In this document: positions 16,892 through 26,240 of the stretch, piece by piece
How positions within the stretch are numbered: the first letter of the stretch is position 1
Layout of the letters: each line of letters starts with the position of its first letter
From: Oscillospiraceae bacterium
Lineage (GTDB): Bacteria > Bacillota > Clostridia > Oscillospirales > Oscillospiraceae
Direction: 5' to 3'
Length of the DNA: 60,257 bases
Assembly (NCBI GenBank): GCA_017465625.1
Contig: JAFTVV010000006.1
Coordinates: forward strand, 1-60,257
Notes under the pieces: generated by a model
What the model saw: only the letters and a program-made list of their open reading frames with translations
What the model was told of the DNA's origin: nothing
Database searches by the model: none
Translations under genes and position numbers: made by a program

Positions 16892-17116
16892 CTATAATGT
16901 TGCGGATTTGAGAGGCCTGATGGGGGCCAGGGTGGAGATGGCGTGCTTGTAAATCATCTGCTGTTTGCCATCGCTGACCAGGACGACCACAAAACCGTCA
17001 AAGCCAGTGACTGTCCCCCGGAGCTGGAAGCCATTCATCAGAAACAGCGTAACCGGCACCTTGTCGGTAATCACTTCGTTTAAAATGGCATCCTGTAATG
17101 TAAGTGGTTGATTCAT
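16892..17116 (-). CDS. hfq: RNA chaperone Hfq
   Basis: A 74-residue Sm-like protein that forms hexameric rings and assists small RNA-mRNA pairing. The Sm1 motif is [25 protein letters not shown] and the Sm2 motif is YKHAISTL (the YKHAIST hallmark of Hfq). There is almost no C-terminal tail, as in other Firmicutes. The gene follows miaA, the classic miaA-hfq pairing. The ribosome site GAAAGGATG lies close upstream. Confidence 0.97.
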   Translation of the reverse strand: MNQPLTLQDAILNEVITDKVPVTLFLMNGFQLRGTVTGFDGFVVVLVSDGKQQMIYKHAISTLAPIRPLKSATL

Positions 17117-17171
17117 ATATTTACATCCTTTCTCTTTTGAGGTGCTTGGGATGAAAATATACTACCACGAT

Positions 17172-18107
17172 TCAGTTGTCGAATTTGCGCAGAATTTGCA
17201 GAGCGCTGGAAAGAATTTCCGTAACGGTATCCGTTTTGCTCCGACGAAGCCAGCAAATTGCGCTGTTGCGGCGGAACCAGGTGAGTTGCCGCTTGGCATA
17301 GTGACGGGAGGCCTGCTGAACGGCGGCGGCAGCTTCCTCTATAGAGCACCGATTTTGCAGGGCGTCTACAAATTCCTTGTAGCCGATTGCCTGCATGGAG
17401 GTCGCCTTTTCCGGCACACCGGAGGCCAAAAGGTCTTTAATCTCGTCAATCAGACCCATTTCCAGCATTCCAATGACCCGACGGTCAATGCGGTCGTATA
17501 AATCCTGCCGCACTTCATCCTCCAATGCAAACCAGGTAGGTGTGTACCGTGGGGGAATGGCGGCGGTGCGGATGTTGTGCTCGGTAATGGTCTGCCCGGT
17601 TTCCAAATAAACCTCCATCGCGCGTATGATCCGCTTTTGGTCGCTGGGATGCAGGCGTGCGGCAGAGGAGGGGTCTACAATCCGCAGCTGTTCCAGCACT
17701 GCCTCAATTCCCTTTTCAGCGGCAAGCTGTTCCAGCTCTTCACGCCGTCCGGTGCTGGGGTAGGGGGCAAAATCATTGCCCTTGATGAGCGCGTCCATAT
17801 AAAGCCCTGTACCACCGGCAATAATGGCGGTTTTGCCCCGACGGAGAATATCCTCCACAATGGGATGGGCCATTTGGCAGTAACGGCTGACGGAAAAATC
17901 CTCTGTTGGTTCTGCCACGGAAAGCATATGGTGGGGGATTCCCTCCATTTCCTCTGTGGTAGGCTTGGCAGTGCCGATATCCATTTTTTTATAAACTTGC
18001 ATAGAGTCGCAGGAGACGACTTCACCGTCCACTGCCTGAGCAAGCTTTACCGCAAGTGCTGTTTTACCGGAGGCGGTAGGGCCTGCAATACAAATGATGT
18101 TGTTCAT
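17172..18107 (-). CDS. miaA: tRNA dimethylallyltransferase
   Basis: A 311-residue enzyme that adds a dimethylallyl group to A37 of tRNAs reading UNN codons. The P-loop GPTASGKTALAVKLAQ is at about 8-23; SCDSMQVYKKMDIGTAKPT, the substrate-contacting aspartate stretch, follows, and the prenyl-binding region IIAGGTGLYMDALI and the late KRQLTWFRRN segment are present. MiaB, which methylthiolates the same base, lies in the same gene run (23330-24742). The gene follows mutL and precedes hfq, a common bacterial order. Confidence 0.96.
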   Translation of the reverse strand: MNNIICIAGPTASGKTALAVKLAQAVDGEVVSCDSMQVYKKMDIGTAKPTTEEMEGIPHHMLSVAEPTEDFSVSRYCQMAHPIVEDILRRGKTAIIAGGTGLYMDALIKGNDFAPYPSTGRREELEQLAAEKGIEAVLEQLRIVDPSSAARLHPSDQKRIIRAMEVYLETGQTITEHNIRTAAIPPRYTPTWFALEDEVRQDLYDRIDRRVIGMLEMGLIDEIKDLLASGVPEKATSMQAIGYKEFVDALQNRCSIEEAAAAVQQASRHYAKRQLTWFRRNSAICWLRRSKTDTVTEILSSALQILRKFDN

Positions 18108-18140
18108 ATTTTTCCTGATCCCGGTACACAGCAGATAAAA

Positions 18141-20039
18141 TCAACTGCGGCCGAATTGCTTTTCAATTTGTTTTTTGCTAAGTGAAATACAAATGGGACG
18201 TCCGTGGGGGCAGTATTTCAGATCCTCACGAGCCATCACCTGTTCCACAAGGGCTAAAAGCTCTTTTTCGTCTGTATGCCAACCGGCCTTGATGGCCGCC
18301 TTGCAGGCGACGGTGTGCAGCACCTCGTCCCGGACAGAGGATTTATCCTCCCGTCGTCCAATGAGCAGATCTGCGGCAATGGACTCAATGGCCTGCAGCG
18401 CATCGTCTTCCGACAGGTCCATAGGAATCTGCCGTAAAACCACCGTGTTTTCGCCCAAAGTGTCGATTTCAAAGCCCAGTTCTTCCAAAAGAGGCTGGTT
18501 GCTCATCAAAATGGCACAGCTTGTAGGCTCTAAGCGACAGGGAAGGGGACGTAAAAGGGTTTGCCCGGTAATGGCCTCCTGATGTGCCTTCAGCTTATCA
18601 AAAAGAATCCGTTCGTGGGCGGCGTGCTTGTCAATGAGAAACGCATCGTCTCCTTGCTCCACCAGTACATAGCTTTTGTACAGCTCGCCTACCAATCGCC
18701 AAGAGGTCACTGCAGGCATTTGCAGAGACTGCTGCTCCGGCTCTTGCACCTGAGGGATCTGCATCGTCTCCTGCGTCAGCGGTTCTACCTTCGGCAGAAT
18801 GACGGGAGAATGCAGGGCGTAGCCCGATGGACGTTCCACTTTTGCGGCAACCTGTGCTGCAATGGTGGGATTGGGCTGAGGGGCGTCCTTTAATGCACCG
18901 CTGAACGCCCGATATTCCTGGGTGGACATGGTGCGGAAAAATTGCTCCTGCTTCGGCATCTGAGGTGCAGGGGAATGGACTGCAGGTGCAGGCGTGGAGG
19001 GCACGGATGCAGAGGACGCAGTCGGAGTCTTAAAGCGCAGATCGGGACGGTCGGCAGTTTGATTCAGTGCCCCTAAAACGCCGTAATGAATACAGTCAAA
19101 TACGGCCTTTTCGTTTAAAAATTTTACCTCTGTTTTTGCAGGATGTACGTTCACATCTACAGCCTGAACAGGCACAGTTAACTGCAGAACGCAGGCAGGG
19201 AATTTGCCCACCATAATGCGGTTGCGGTAGGCTTCCTCCAAAGCGGCCATCATCAGTCTGGATTTTACAGGACGTCCGTTGACAAAAAAGGTCTGCATAT
19301 TGCGGCTGGGACGGGCATCCGTAGGACGGGAAACAAAACCTGAAAGGGTATAGCCTTCCCAACTGCTTTCCACAGGTGCCATTTGCCCGCTTTGTTTGCC
19401 GTAAACGGCATAAAGGGCATCCTGAAGCTTGCCGGTACCGGGTGTAGAGAGTACTTCCTTGCCGTCCCGAAGCAGACGGAAAGAGATCTCCGGATGGGCT
19501 AAGGCTTGATTCTGCACTGTAGCGGTAATGCGGCTTCCTTCCACCACGTCGGACTTCATAAACTTCATCCGGGCGGGGGTATTAAAGAAAATGTCCCGTA
19601 CAATGATGGTTGTGCCGTCGGGACAGCCGGCTTCGCTCTCCTCGGTAATGACACCGCCTTCCAGGCTGAGGGCAGTGCCGGAAATACTGCCGGCGGTTTT
19701 GGTCATCAGATCAATGCGGCTGACAGAGGCAATGGCGGCCAAAGCTTCGCCACGGAAGCCCATTGTGGAGATGGCGGCCAAATCCTCAGCGGTGCGCAAT
19801 TTGGAGGTGGCGTGGCGTAAAAATGCAGTACGGGCATCCTCTTTTTCCATACCACAACCGTTGTCGGTTACACGCAGGAAGGTCATACCACCGTCACGGA
19901 TTTCCGCGGTGATGGAGGTAGCACCTGCGTCCACTGCGTTTTCAAGCAGCTCCTTCATCACGCTGGCAGGACGTTCTACCACTTCACCGGCGGCAATCAG
20001 GTTTGCAATATGAGAAGAAAGTTGATGAATTTTGGCCAT
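18141..20039 (-). CDS. mutL: DNA mismatch repair protein MutL
   Basis: A 632-residue GHKL ATPase that couples MutS mismatch recognition to strand removal. The N-terminal ATPase has ENAVDAGAT, DNGCGM and GFRGEALAAI. A Pro/Gln-rich linker spans about 335-440. The C-terminal domain carries the endonuclease metal-site motifs: DKHAAHERILFD (a variant of the usual DQHAxxExxxxE), ACKAAIKAG and CPHGRP. Members with these motifs nick DNA themselves and do not need MutH. The two substitutions in the first motif (Q to K, E to D) are worth noting. It is encoded with mutS; a CPBP protease gene lies between them. Confidence 0.96.
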   Translation of the reverse strand: MAKIHQLSSHIANLIAAGEVVERPASVMKELLENAVDAGATSITAEIRDGGMTFLRVTDNGCGMEKEDARTAFLRHATSKLRTAEDLAAISTMGFRGEALAAIASVSRIDLMTKTAGSISGTALSLEGGVITEESEAGCPDGTTIIVRDIFFNTPARMKFMKSDVVEGSRITATVQNQALAHPEISFRLLRDGKEVLSTPGTGKLQDALYAVYGKQSGQMAPVESSWEGYTLSGFVSRPTDARPSRNMQTFFVNGRPVKSRLMMAALEEAYRNRIMVGKFPACVLQLTVPVQAVDVNVHPAKTEVKFLNEKAVFDCIHYGVLGALNQTADRPDLRFKTPTASSASVPSTPAPAVHSPAPQMPKQEQFFRTMSTQEYRAFSGALKDAPQPNPTIAAQVAAKVERPSGYALHSPVILPKVEPLTQETMQIPQVQEPEQQSLQMPAVTSWRLVGELYKSYVLVEQGDDAFLIDKHAAHERILFDKLKAHQEAITGQTLLRPLPCRLEPTSCAILMSNQPLLEELGFEIDTLGENTVVLRQIPMDLSEDDALQAIESIAADLLIGRREDKSSVRDEVLHTVACKAAIKAGWHTDEKELLALVEQVMAREDLKYCPHGRPICISLSKKQIEKQFGRS

Positions 20040-20043
20040 AAAG

Positions 20044-20712
20044 TCACCTCATTAAGACGAGCCCTGTAATGTTGATGGCAATGTGCATCAACATGGGGGT
20101 AATGATGTTGCCGGATTTTCGGTATGCCAGGTTCAGACAGGTTCCGGCAGGCAGATATAAAACAAATGCAATCAGGGCGTGTTCCGGTCCGTAAAGACCC
20201 AGGTATCCCAGCACGTGAGATAGAGAGAACAGACCTGCCGATACGCACCAGGCGGCAGCACAGCTGGAGCTGTACAGTCCGCGAAACAGCAGTCCGCGGT
20301 ACAAAAGCTCCTCTGCCACCGGTGCCAAAAAGGCAACACTGACGGTTGCCAGTACAGGTGCGGCATCAAGCTGTGCATTTACATGTCCGTCGTTGAGATT
20401 GGAAAAGGACGGAAACAGGGCATTTACCAAATACTGAAGCACGCCTGTGGATAAGAAATAAAGAGCCAGTCCAAGTATAAACCAAAGCAGTGTTTGCGCC
20501 CATTTTTTTGCGGCATTTTTCAAATTTTTGCGCAAAAATCCGTGGAGCGCAAGGCACATAAACAGAAAATTGGAAACAAACAGGATGCAGTTGATACTGC
20601 TGTCGGACAGGGAAAAATGCTCCAGCAGGGTGGGCAGAGCAAAGGTGGAAATCAGCGCATACAGTCCGCCCCAAAACAACTCTTTATTGGAAATTTTTGT
20701 AAACATAGGCAT
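20044..20712 (-). CDS. CPBP-family intramembrane metalloprotease
   Basis: A 222-residue polytopic membrane protein with about six hydrophobic segments. The Abi/CAAX-protease signature is visible: EELLYRGLLFRGLY (EExxxR motif) and FSLSHVLGYLG (FxxxH motif). Its substrate is unknown; family members serve in signal, bacteriocin-immunity or prenyl-protein processing. Its ATG begins immediately after the mutS stop (TAAATG), and mutL begins five bases after its stop, so it is embedded within the mismatch-repair operon with no obvious functional link. Confidence 0.87.
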   Translation of the reverse strand: MPMFTKISNKELFWGGLYALISTFALPTLLEHFSLSDSSINCILFVSNFLFMCLALHGFLRKNLKNAAKKWAQTLLWFILGLALYFLSTGVLQYLVNALFPSFSNLNDGHVNAQLDAAPVLATVSVAFLAPVAEELLYRGLLFRGLYSSSCAAAWCVSAGLFSLSHVLGYLGLYGPEHALIAFVLYLPAGTCLNLAYRKSGNIITPMLMHIAINITGLVLMR

Positions 20713-23325
20713 TTAAGAGAGCATCTTTTTCAGCTTATACAGCTCATTCATCGCCTCGATGGGCGTCAGCGTCTCCACGTTGAGGGCCTTGAGTGCATCG
20801 GCAACCTGCTGGGCAGTCAGATCCAGCATAGAAATTTGATCGTCATCCTCTGTGGGCGTGGTGATTGCCGTTTTGATTCCTGCAGGATTCTGCGTCTGAA
20901 GCTCCGAAAGAATTTGACGGGCACGGGTAATGACACCGGCAGGCAGACCTGCTAAATTTGCAACCTCCACACCGAAGCTGTCGTCGGTTGCACCGGGGAC
21001 GATCTTGCGCAGGAAGATCATTTTGTCTCCCCGTTTTTTAACTGCAATGTTATAGTTTTTCACGTTGGGCAGTTCTGCCTCGATTACACTCAATTCGTGA
21101 TAATGGGTGGCAAACAGAGTCTTTGCGCCCAAATGACGGGGATTGGCAACGTACTCCAAAACGGCACGGGCAATGGCCATACCATCGTAGGTGGAAGTGC
21201 CTCTTCCTATTTCATCCAGAATCAGCAGGCTCTTGGAGGTGGCATATTTTAAAATGGAAGCCACCTCGGTCATCTCCACCATAAAGGTGGACTGACCGGA
21301 AGCCAAATCGTCGCTGGCACCGATACGGGTAAATACCCGATCAACTGTGCCAATACGGGCGGCACGGGCAGGCACGAAGCCACCCATTTGCGCCATAATA
21401 ACGATTAAGGCAACCTGCCGCATATAGGTGGATTTACCGGCCATATTGGGACCGGTGATGATGCTCACCTGATTGCCGTCAATGCCAAGGCTGGTGTCGT
21501 TGGGAACAAACAGACTGTCACTGAGCATCTTTTCCACTACAGGGTGACGGCCGTCGGTGATGGAAATTTCATTACCAAGGATCATATCGGGACGACAGTA
21601 GTTGTGCTTTACTGCCACAGTTGCCAGAGAATACAGCGCATCTGCGCTTGCAACAGCGGCGGCGGCAGTCTGCACCCGGGCGGCCTGTGCGGCCAGTAAG
21701 TCCCGCAGACGGCAGAAAATCTGATATTCAAGGGCTACCAGACGGTCCTTTGCGCCTAATACCTGATCCTCCAACTCCTTTAGTTCCTGCGTAATGTAGC
21801 GCTCACAGTTGGTCAGGGTTTGCTTGCGGATGTAATGGTCGGGCACTTGGTCGATAAAGGATTTGGATACTTCGATATAATATCCGAAAACCCGATTGTA
21901 GCTGACCTTCAGTGTACGGATACCGGTTTTTGCCCGTTCCTCTGCCTCGATCTGTAAAATCGTGCCTGTGCCGCCGTTCATAATATCCCGAAGACGGTCT
22001 GCCTCTGCATCCGCACCCGGTCGAATCAATCCGCCCTCCCGAATGGTGATGGGTGGCTCGTCCACCAGAGTGTTTTCGATCTGTGCGGCAAACTCCTGCA
22101 AATCGTCAATGGCAGCACCCAACCGCTGAAGCATCTGGGCGTTGGCGGCGCACAAATTGCTTTTGATGGCCGGCAGTGCCCGTAGGCCCTGCGCCAGAGA
22201 GAGCAGCTCGCGACCGTTGACTGTACCGGTGACGATACGGGTCATCACCCGTTCCAAATCCGTCATTTCCTTCAGCGCATCTTCCAATTCGCCACGGCGT
22301 ATGGTTTCCTCTACCAGTTCTGCAACAGCGTTTTGACGGCTGAGGATTTCCTTGGGGTCCATCAAGGGCTGTTCTACCCAGGAGCGAATCATTCTGCCGC
22401 CCATGGCGGTTTTGGTCTTGTCCAGCACCCACAGCAAAGAGCCTTTTTTCTCCTTGTTGCGCATGGTCTCTGTCAGTTCCAGATTGCGTCGGGCGTCCAA
22501 ATCCAGCTCCATAAAGCGCTCAGTGGTATAAAACTGAAGCTGACGAATGTGCTTTAAATCATTTTTTTGTAAAGTCAAAAGCAGTTCCAGCAGCGTGCCG
22601 GCGGCATTGACGGCGCAGGGCAGTCCGGTCAGTCCCAGTTCTGCCAAGGGCGCGTTAAAGTGCTTTTCCAGCAGGTTTTGTGCCGCTTGCAGATCAAATT
22701 GACCCTCTACCGCCTCGTCCACACAGCACTTCAGACGGTTTACAAGTGCGTCTTCGATAATGGGGTCTTTGCAGTTTTCACCGCCGCGCAGTACTTCGGT
22801 AGGCGCAAAACGTCCCAGCTCGGAGGATGCGGCACGGGCGTCCGCACACACAGTCACATAAAAAGAGCCGGTGGAGAGATCGCAGAACGCCACGCCGTAA
22901 CGGCCGTCCTGACCGCACAAGCAGCCCATATAGTTGTTTTTGCGCTCTTCCAGCATACAGCTTTCCGTCACTGTACCCGGGGTAACGATGCGGCTGACAT
23001 CCCGTTCAACCAGTCCTTTTGCCTGCGTGGGGTCTTCCATCTGCTCGCAGATGGCCACCTTGTAGCCTCTGGCCACCAAACGGGCAATATAGGCATCCAC
23101 AGAGTGGTAGGGCACACCGCACATGGGGGTTTGCTCTTCCTTGGGCTTGTTGCGGTCACGGGTGGTGAGCGTCAAGTCCAGTTCCTTGGCGGCAAGACGG
23201 GCATCCTCGTCAAACGTTTCGTAAAAATCGCCTAAGCGGAAGAACAGAATACAGTCTTTGTTCCGCTTTTTAATGTCGTAATACTGACGACGCATGGGGG
23301 TCATTTCTCCGGCAGGTGTTGCCAT
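20713..23325 (-). CDS. mutS: DNA mismatch repair protein MutS
   Basis: An 870-residue mismatch-recognition ATPase of normal MutS1 length. The N-terminal mismatch-binding domain starts MRRQYYDIKK and has LFFRLGDFYETFDEDA, which includes the Phe-x-Glu mismatch reader. The clamp and lever regions follow. The ATPase has Walker A GPNMAGKSTYMRQ at about residue 625, then FTRIGASDDLASGQSTFMVE, LILDEIGRGTSTYDG (Walker B) and FATHYHEL. It starts four bases after the miaB stop, so miaB-mutS are co-transcribed. Confidence 0.97.
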   Translation of the reverse strand: MATPAGEMTPMRRQYYDIKKRNKDCILFFRLGDFYETFDEDARLAAKELDLTLTTRDRNKPKEEQTPMCGVPYHSVDAYIARLVARGYKVAICEQMEDPTQAKGLVERDVSRIVTPGTVTESCMLEERKNNYMGCLCGQDGRYGVAFCDLSTGSFYVTVCADARAASSELGRFAPTEVLRGGENCKDPIIEDALVNRLKCCVDEAVEGQFDLQAAQNLLEKHFNAPLAELGLTGLPCAVNAAGTLLELLLTLQKNDLKHIRQLQFYTTERFMELDLDARRNLELTETMRNKEKKGSLLWVLDKTKTAMGGRMIRSWVEQPLMDPKEILSRQNAVAELVEETIRRGELEDALKEMTDLERVMTRIVTGTVNGRELLSLAQGLRALPAIKSNLCAANAQMLQRLGAAIDDLQEFAAQIENTLVDEPPITIREGGLIRPGADAEADRLRDIMNGGTGTILQIEAEERAKTGIRTLKVSYNRVFGYYIEVSKSFIDQVPDHYIRKQTLTNCERYITQELKELEDQVLGAKDRLVALEYQIFCRLRDLLAAQAARVQTAAAAVASADALYSLATVAVKHNYCRPDMILGNEISITDGRHPVVEKMLSDSLFVPNDTSLGIDGNQVSIITGPNMAGKSTYMRQVALIVIMAQMGGFVPARAARIGTVDRVFTRIGASDDLASGQSTFMVEMTEVASILKYATSKSLLILDEIGRGTSTYDGMAIARAVLEYVANPRHLGAKTLFATHYHELSVIEAELPNVKNYNIAVKKRGDKMIFLRKIVPGATDDSFGVEVANLAGLPAGVITRARQILSELQTQNPAGIKTAITTPTEDDDQISMLDLTAQQVADALKALNVETLTPIEAMNELYKLKKMLS

Positions 23326-23329
23326 AAAA

Positions 23330-24742
23330 TCATTCCTTTTCCAGAAGCTCTCCCGTGAGACTCCAGGTGTTGGAGCCGGTGACGGTCACCTTGCGGAAAG
23401 AGCCGATCAAATTTGTGTCGCCCAACAGGCGAACAAGTCGTCCGCCTTCTGTACGGGCGGTCAGATACTGCTTATCCTGTCCGTCGATGAGACAACGGAA
23501 GGTTTTACCTACATAGCTTTTGTGAATTTCCTCGGAGATGCTGTTTTGTATTTCACACAGCCGATCAAAGCGGCGGTTCTTTTCCTCCTTGGGGGTGGGG
23601 TCTTCCATAGAAGCGGCAGGGGTGCCGGGACGGGGGGAGAAGATGAAGGTGAACAGGGAATCATAACGCACCTGCTCGATCAGAGAGATGGTCTGCTCAA
23701 ATTCTTCCTCTGTCTCACCGGGGAAACCCACGATCACATCGGAGGTCAGCACCAGATCCGGCATTTTTTCCTTGGCGTACAACACACGCTCTAAATAGGT
23801 TTGCCGATCATAGTGGCGGTTCATAGCTTTCAGCACCCGACTGGAGCCGGACTGGAAGGGGAGATGGAGCTGTTTGGCAATTTTCGGATTTGCTGCCATG
23901 GTATCAAACAGCTTCCTGGAAGCATCACGGGGATGGCTGGTCATAAAACGAATGAGAAAATCACCGGGAATCTGTGCGATTTGTTCCAGCAAATCGGCAA
24001 AATCCAATCCCTCGTCTAAATCCTTGCCGTAGGAGTTGACATTTTGCCCCAAAAGGGTCAATTCCTTTGCGCCGTTTTCAATCAGGGTGCGGCATTCGGC
24101 CAAAATGTCTGCACTGCGGCGACTGCGCTCTCTGCCACGCACGTAGGGCACGATGCAGTAGGTACAGAAGTTGTTACAGCCGTACATAATGGAAACCCAG
24201 GCTTTCAGGGTGTTGTCTCGCACCTGGGGAAGACCCTCTGAGATCGAGCCGGCCTCGTCCTGCGTGTAGAATACCCGCTTTTTGCCGGTGAGGGTTTTGT
24301 ACAGAATCTCAGCAAATTGCCATAAATGGTGGGTGGAAAATACACCGTCCACGTGGGGATAGCTTTTGCGGATGCGCTCCACCACCACTTCCTGACCTGC
24401 CATACAGCCGCAGAGGAAAATTTTCTGCCCATCGTGGCGTCGTTTGGTGTGGGTCAGTGCACCCAGATTGCCGAAAACCCGTTGCTCGGCGTGTTCACGA
24501 ATGGCGCAGGTGTTCATTACAACCACGTCTGCACCTTCTGCGGTGTCGGTGATGCGGTAGCCGCTTTCGCAGAGAATGCCGCGGATTTTTTCCGAATCCG
24601 CTTCATTTTGCTGACAGCCGTAAGTTTCCACATAGGCAAGGGGTGTTTGTCCCCGGCTTTTCCAAATATCATATATTTTACTGCAGTATAAAAGCTGCTC
24701 GTTCAGCTTGTCCTGCGGAACAACATAAGTCTTCGTTTCCAT
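23330..24742 (-). CDS. miaB: tRNA-2-methylthio-N6-dimethylallyladenosine synthase
   Basis: A 470-residue radical-SAM methylthiotransferase that acts after MiaA at A37. The N-terminal MTTase domain has YVETYGCQQNEADSE and MNTCAIREHAEQRV with its three cluster cysteines; the radical-SAM motif CNNFCTYCIVPYVRGRE (CxxxCxxC) follows; a C-terminal TRAM domain with VTGSNTWSLTGEL closes the protein. The start METKTYV at 24742 follows AAGGAGAAG; a longer open frame to 25090 runs through promoter DNA and is not credible. It heads the minus-strand miaB-mutS-mutL-miaA-hfq run. Confidence 0.96.
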   Translation of the reverse strand: METKTYVVPQDKLNEQLLYCSKIYDIWKSRGQTPLAYVETYGCQQNEADSEKIRGILCESGYRITDTAEGADVVVMNTCAIREHAEQRVFGNLGALTHTKRRHDGQKIFLCGCMAGQEVVVERIRKSYPHVDGVFSTHHLWQFAEILYKTLTGKKRVFYTQDEAGSISEGLPQVRDNTLKAWVSIMYGCNNFCTYCIVPYVRGRERSRRSADILAECRTLIENGAKELTLLGQNVNSYGKDLDEGLDFADLLEQIAQIPGDFLIRFMTSHPRDASRKLFDTMAANPKIAKQLHLPFQSGSSRVLKAMNRHYDRQTYLERVLYAKEKMPDLVLTSDVIVGFPGETEEEFEQTISLIEQVRYDSLFTFIFSPRPGTPAASMEDPTPKEEKNRRFDRLCEIQNSISEEIHKSYVGKTFRCLIDGQDKQYLTARTEGGRLVRLLGDTNLIGSFRKVTVTGSNTWSLTGELLEKE

Positions 24743-24772
24743 ACACTTCTCCTTATTATATCTCAATATTAA

Positions 24773-24801
24773 ATCATACCATTTTTTTCGTCTTTTTGCA
24801 A
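24773..24801 (-). promoter_or_regulatory. Promoter of the miaB-mutS-mutL-miaA-hfq gene run
   Basis: On the minus strand, TTGCAA (24801-24796) and TATGAT (24778-24773) are 17 bases apart, upstream of the miaB ribosome site. Confidence 0.6.
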
Positions 24802-24842
24802 GTGTGGGAAGAAGGTATTTTGAAATAAAGTGTTTACAGTTT

Positions 24843-24871
24843 TTGCCTTGCAATTTGCAGGGAACTATGAT
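24843..24871 (+). promoter_or_regulatory. Promoter of the PrsA/SurA-like foldase gene
   Basis: TTGCCT (24843-24848) and TATGAT (24866-24871) are 17 bases apart, about 45 bases before the chosen ATG. Confidence 0.5.
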
Positions 24872-24917
24872 AGACTGGGTGCAGTTTTTCCGGAAAAATT
24901 TGAAAAGAGGCATATAT

Positions 24918-26207
24918 ATGGAAGAAAATAACAATGTGTGGGAAAATGAGCCTGCACAGCAGAAAAAGAAAAAAGACCCCAAGGTGATTGCAATCGCGGT
25001 TTTGGCAAGCCTGCTTTGTCTGGTACTGCTGGCAGGTCTTACGTATTTCGTGATGGTCGGCTCTAAGAATGGCGGCAAGGACGACAACAAAACCGCAGAG
25101 ACAACAGCACCGGCTGCACCGGATGTTCAGCCCTCCAAAACCTACACCGTAGACGACGAAACCGCCCAGCTCAATTCCGGTGCGGTGATTGCGACAGCCG
25201 GTGATATGGAAATGACCAACGGTGAAATGATGATTTACTATAATATGTTCCTGGCACAGAACAGCTACAGCCTTTACTATTACGGCGTGGATCTGAGTAA
25301 GTCCTTGGATCAGCAGTGGTACGATCAGACGAATAACCTGACCTGGCAGCAGGCAATTGTGGAAGAGTCTCTCAACAAGTGGCACGCATACTCTGCGGTC
25401 TATCAGTACGCATTGGAGCATGGCTTTGAGCCGGATGCGGATGCGCAGAATTATATAAACGGCATTGAGGATATGCTGGCAGAAGCGCTGCAGGAATTTG
25501 AATATGCGTCCGTGGAAGAGATGCTGGAAAAGGAAATGGGCGCCGGCAGTACGCTGCAGGGTTATAAGAATTATATAGCGATTTCCTATCTTGCAAATCT
25601 GTACGTGGAAGAGTTTAAAAAGCAGGCCCAGCCCACGATGGATGAAATTGAGCAATACTTCACGGAAAATGAGGCAGCATTGACGGCCGCAGGCGTGACA
25701 AAAGAAAGCGGCAATGTGGTGGATGTACGCCATGTTCTGATTACGCCCGAGGGTGGTAAGACAGAGGGCAATACCACCGTCTACTCCGACGAAGAGTGGG
25801 AAGCCTGCCGCCAAAAGGCAGAGGAACTTTTGAATAATTGGCTGGCAGGGGACAAGACAGAGGAAAGCTTTGCCGCACTGGCCAACAAGGAATCTACAGA
25901 CCCCGGTTCCAATACAAACGGTGGCTTGTATGAGAAAGTCACCAAAGATTATATGGTGCCTGAGTTTGATGCCTGGATCTTTGACGAAAGCCGTGAATAT
26001 GGCGATTACGGTCTGGTAAAAACCAGCTACGGCTACCACATTATGTACTTTGTGGGACGCACCCCCAGCTGGATTCATACCGTAGGCGAAAAAATTGCAG
26101 AAGAACGGCTCAACACCATGCTGCAGGAGGCGGTAGAAGAAAATGCCTTAACCGTCTACGATGAGCGTATCTGCTTAGGTGACATTACAAAAACGCAAGC
26201 ACAATAA
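24918..26207 (+). CDS. PrsA/SurA-like peptidyl-prolyl isomerase, membrane-anchored
   Basis: A 429-residue extracytoplasmic foldase. After a Lys-rich cytoplasmic start (QQKKKKDPK), one hydrophobic segment at about 22-43 anchors it; there is no lipobox cysteine, unlike classic PrsA lipoproteins. A Thr/Ala/Pro linker leads to a SurA-N-like helical region (about 90-265) and a parvulin-type rotamase domain (about 270-415) with VVDVRHVLI, ESTDPGSNTNGGLYEKV and KTSYGYHIMYF. It should help secreted proteins fold outside the membrane. The ATG at 24918 was chosen because AAAGAGG precedes it and the frame before it overlaps the promoter. A bidirectional terminator follows. Confidence 0.88.
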   Translation: MEENNNVWENEPAQQKKKKDPKVIAIAVLASLLCLVLLAGLTYFVMVGSKNGGKDDNKTAETTAPAAPDVQPSKTYTVDDETAQLNSGAVIATAGDMEMTNGEMMIYYNMFLAQNSYSLYYYGVDLSKSLDQQWYDQTNNLTWQQAIVEESLNKWHAYSAVYQYALEHGFEPDADAQNYINGIEDMLAEALQEFEYASVEEMLEKEMGAGSTLQGYKNYIAISYLANLYVEEFKKQAQPTMDEIEQYFTENEAALTAAGVTKESGNVVDVRHVLITPEGGKTEGNTTVYSDEEWEACRQKAEELLNNWLAGDKTEESFAALANKESTDPGSNTNGGLYEKVTKDYMVPEFDAWIFDESREYGDYGLVKTSYGYHIMYFVGRTPSWIHTVGEKIAEERLNTMLQEAVEENALTVYDERICLGDITKTQAQ

Positions 26208-26212
26208 AATAA

Positions 26213-26240
26213 AAACACCTCGGTTTCCACCGAGGTGTTT
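26213..26240. terminator. Bidirectional terminator after the foldase gene
   Basis: The stem AAACACCTCGG (26213-26223) pairs with CCGAGGTGTTT (26230-26240) around a six-base loop. It is followed by T-rich DNA in both directions, and serves the foldase gene and the dus-small peptide transcript. Confidence 0.85.

Noticed and set aside
24804-24917. A longer N-terminus for the foldase from 24804
   Set aside because: It would pass through the promoter and lacks a ribosome site; the start at 24918 gives a normal cytosolic tail and anchor.
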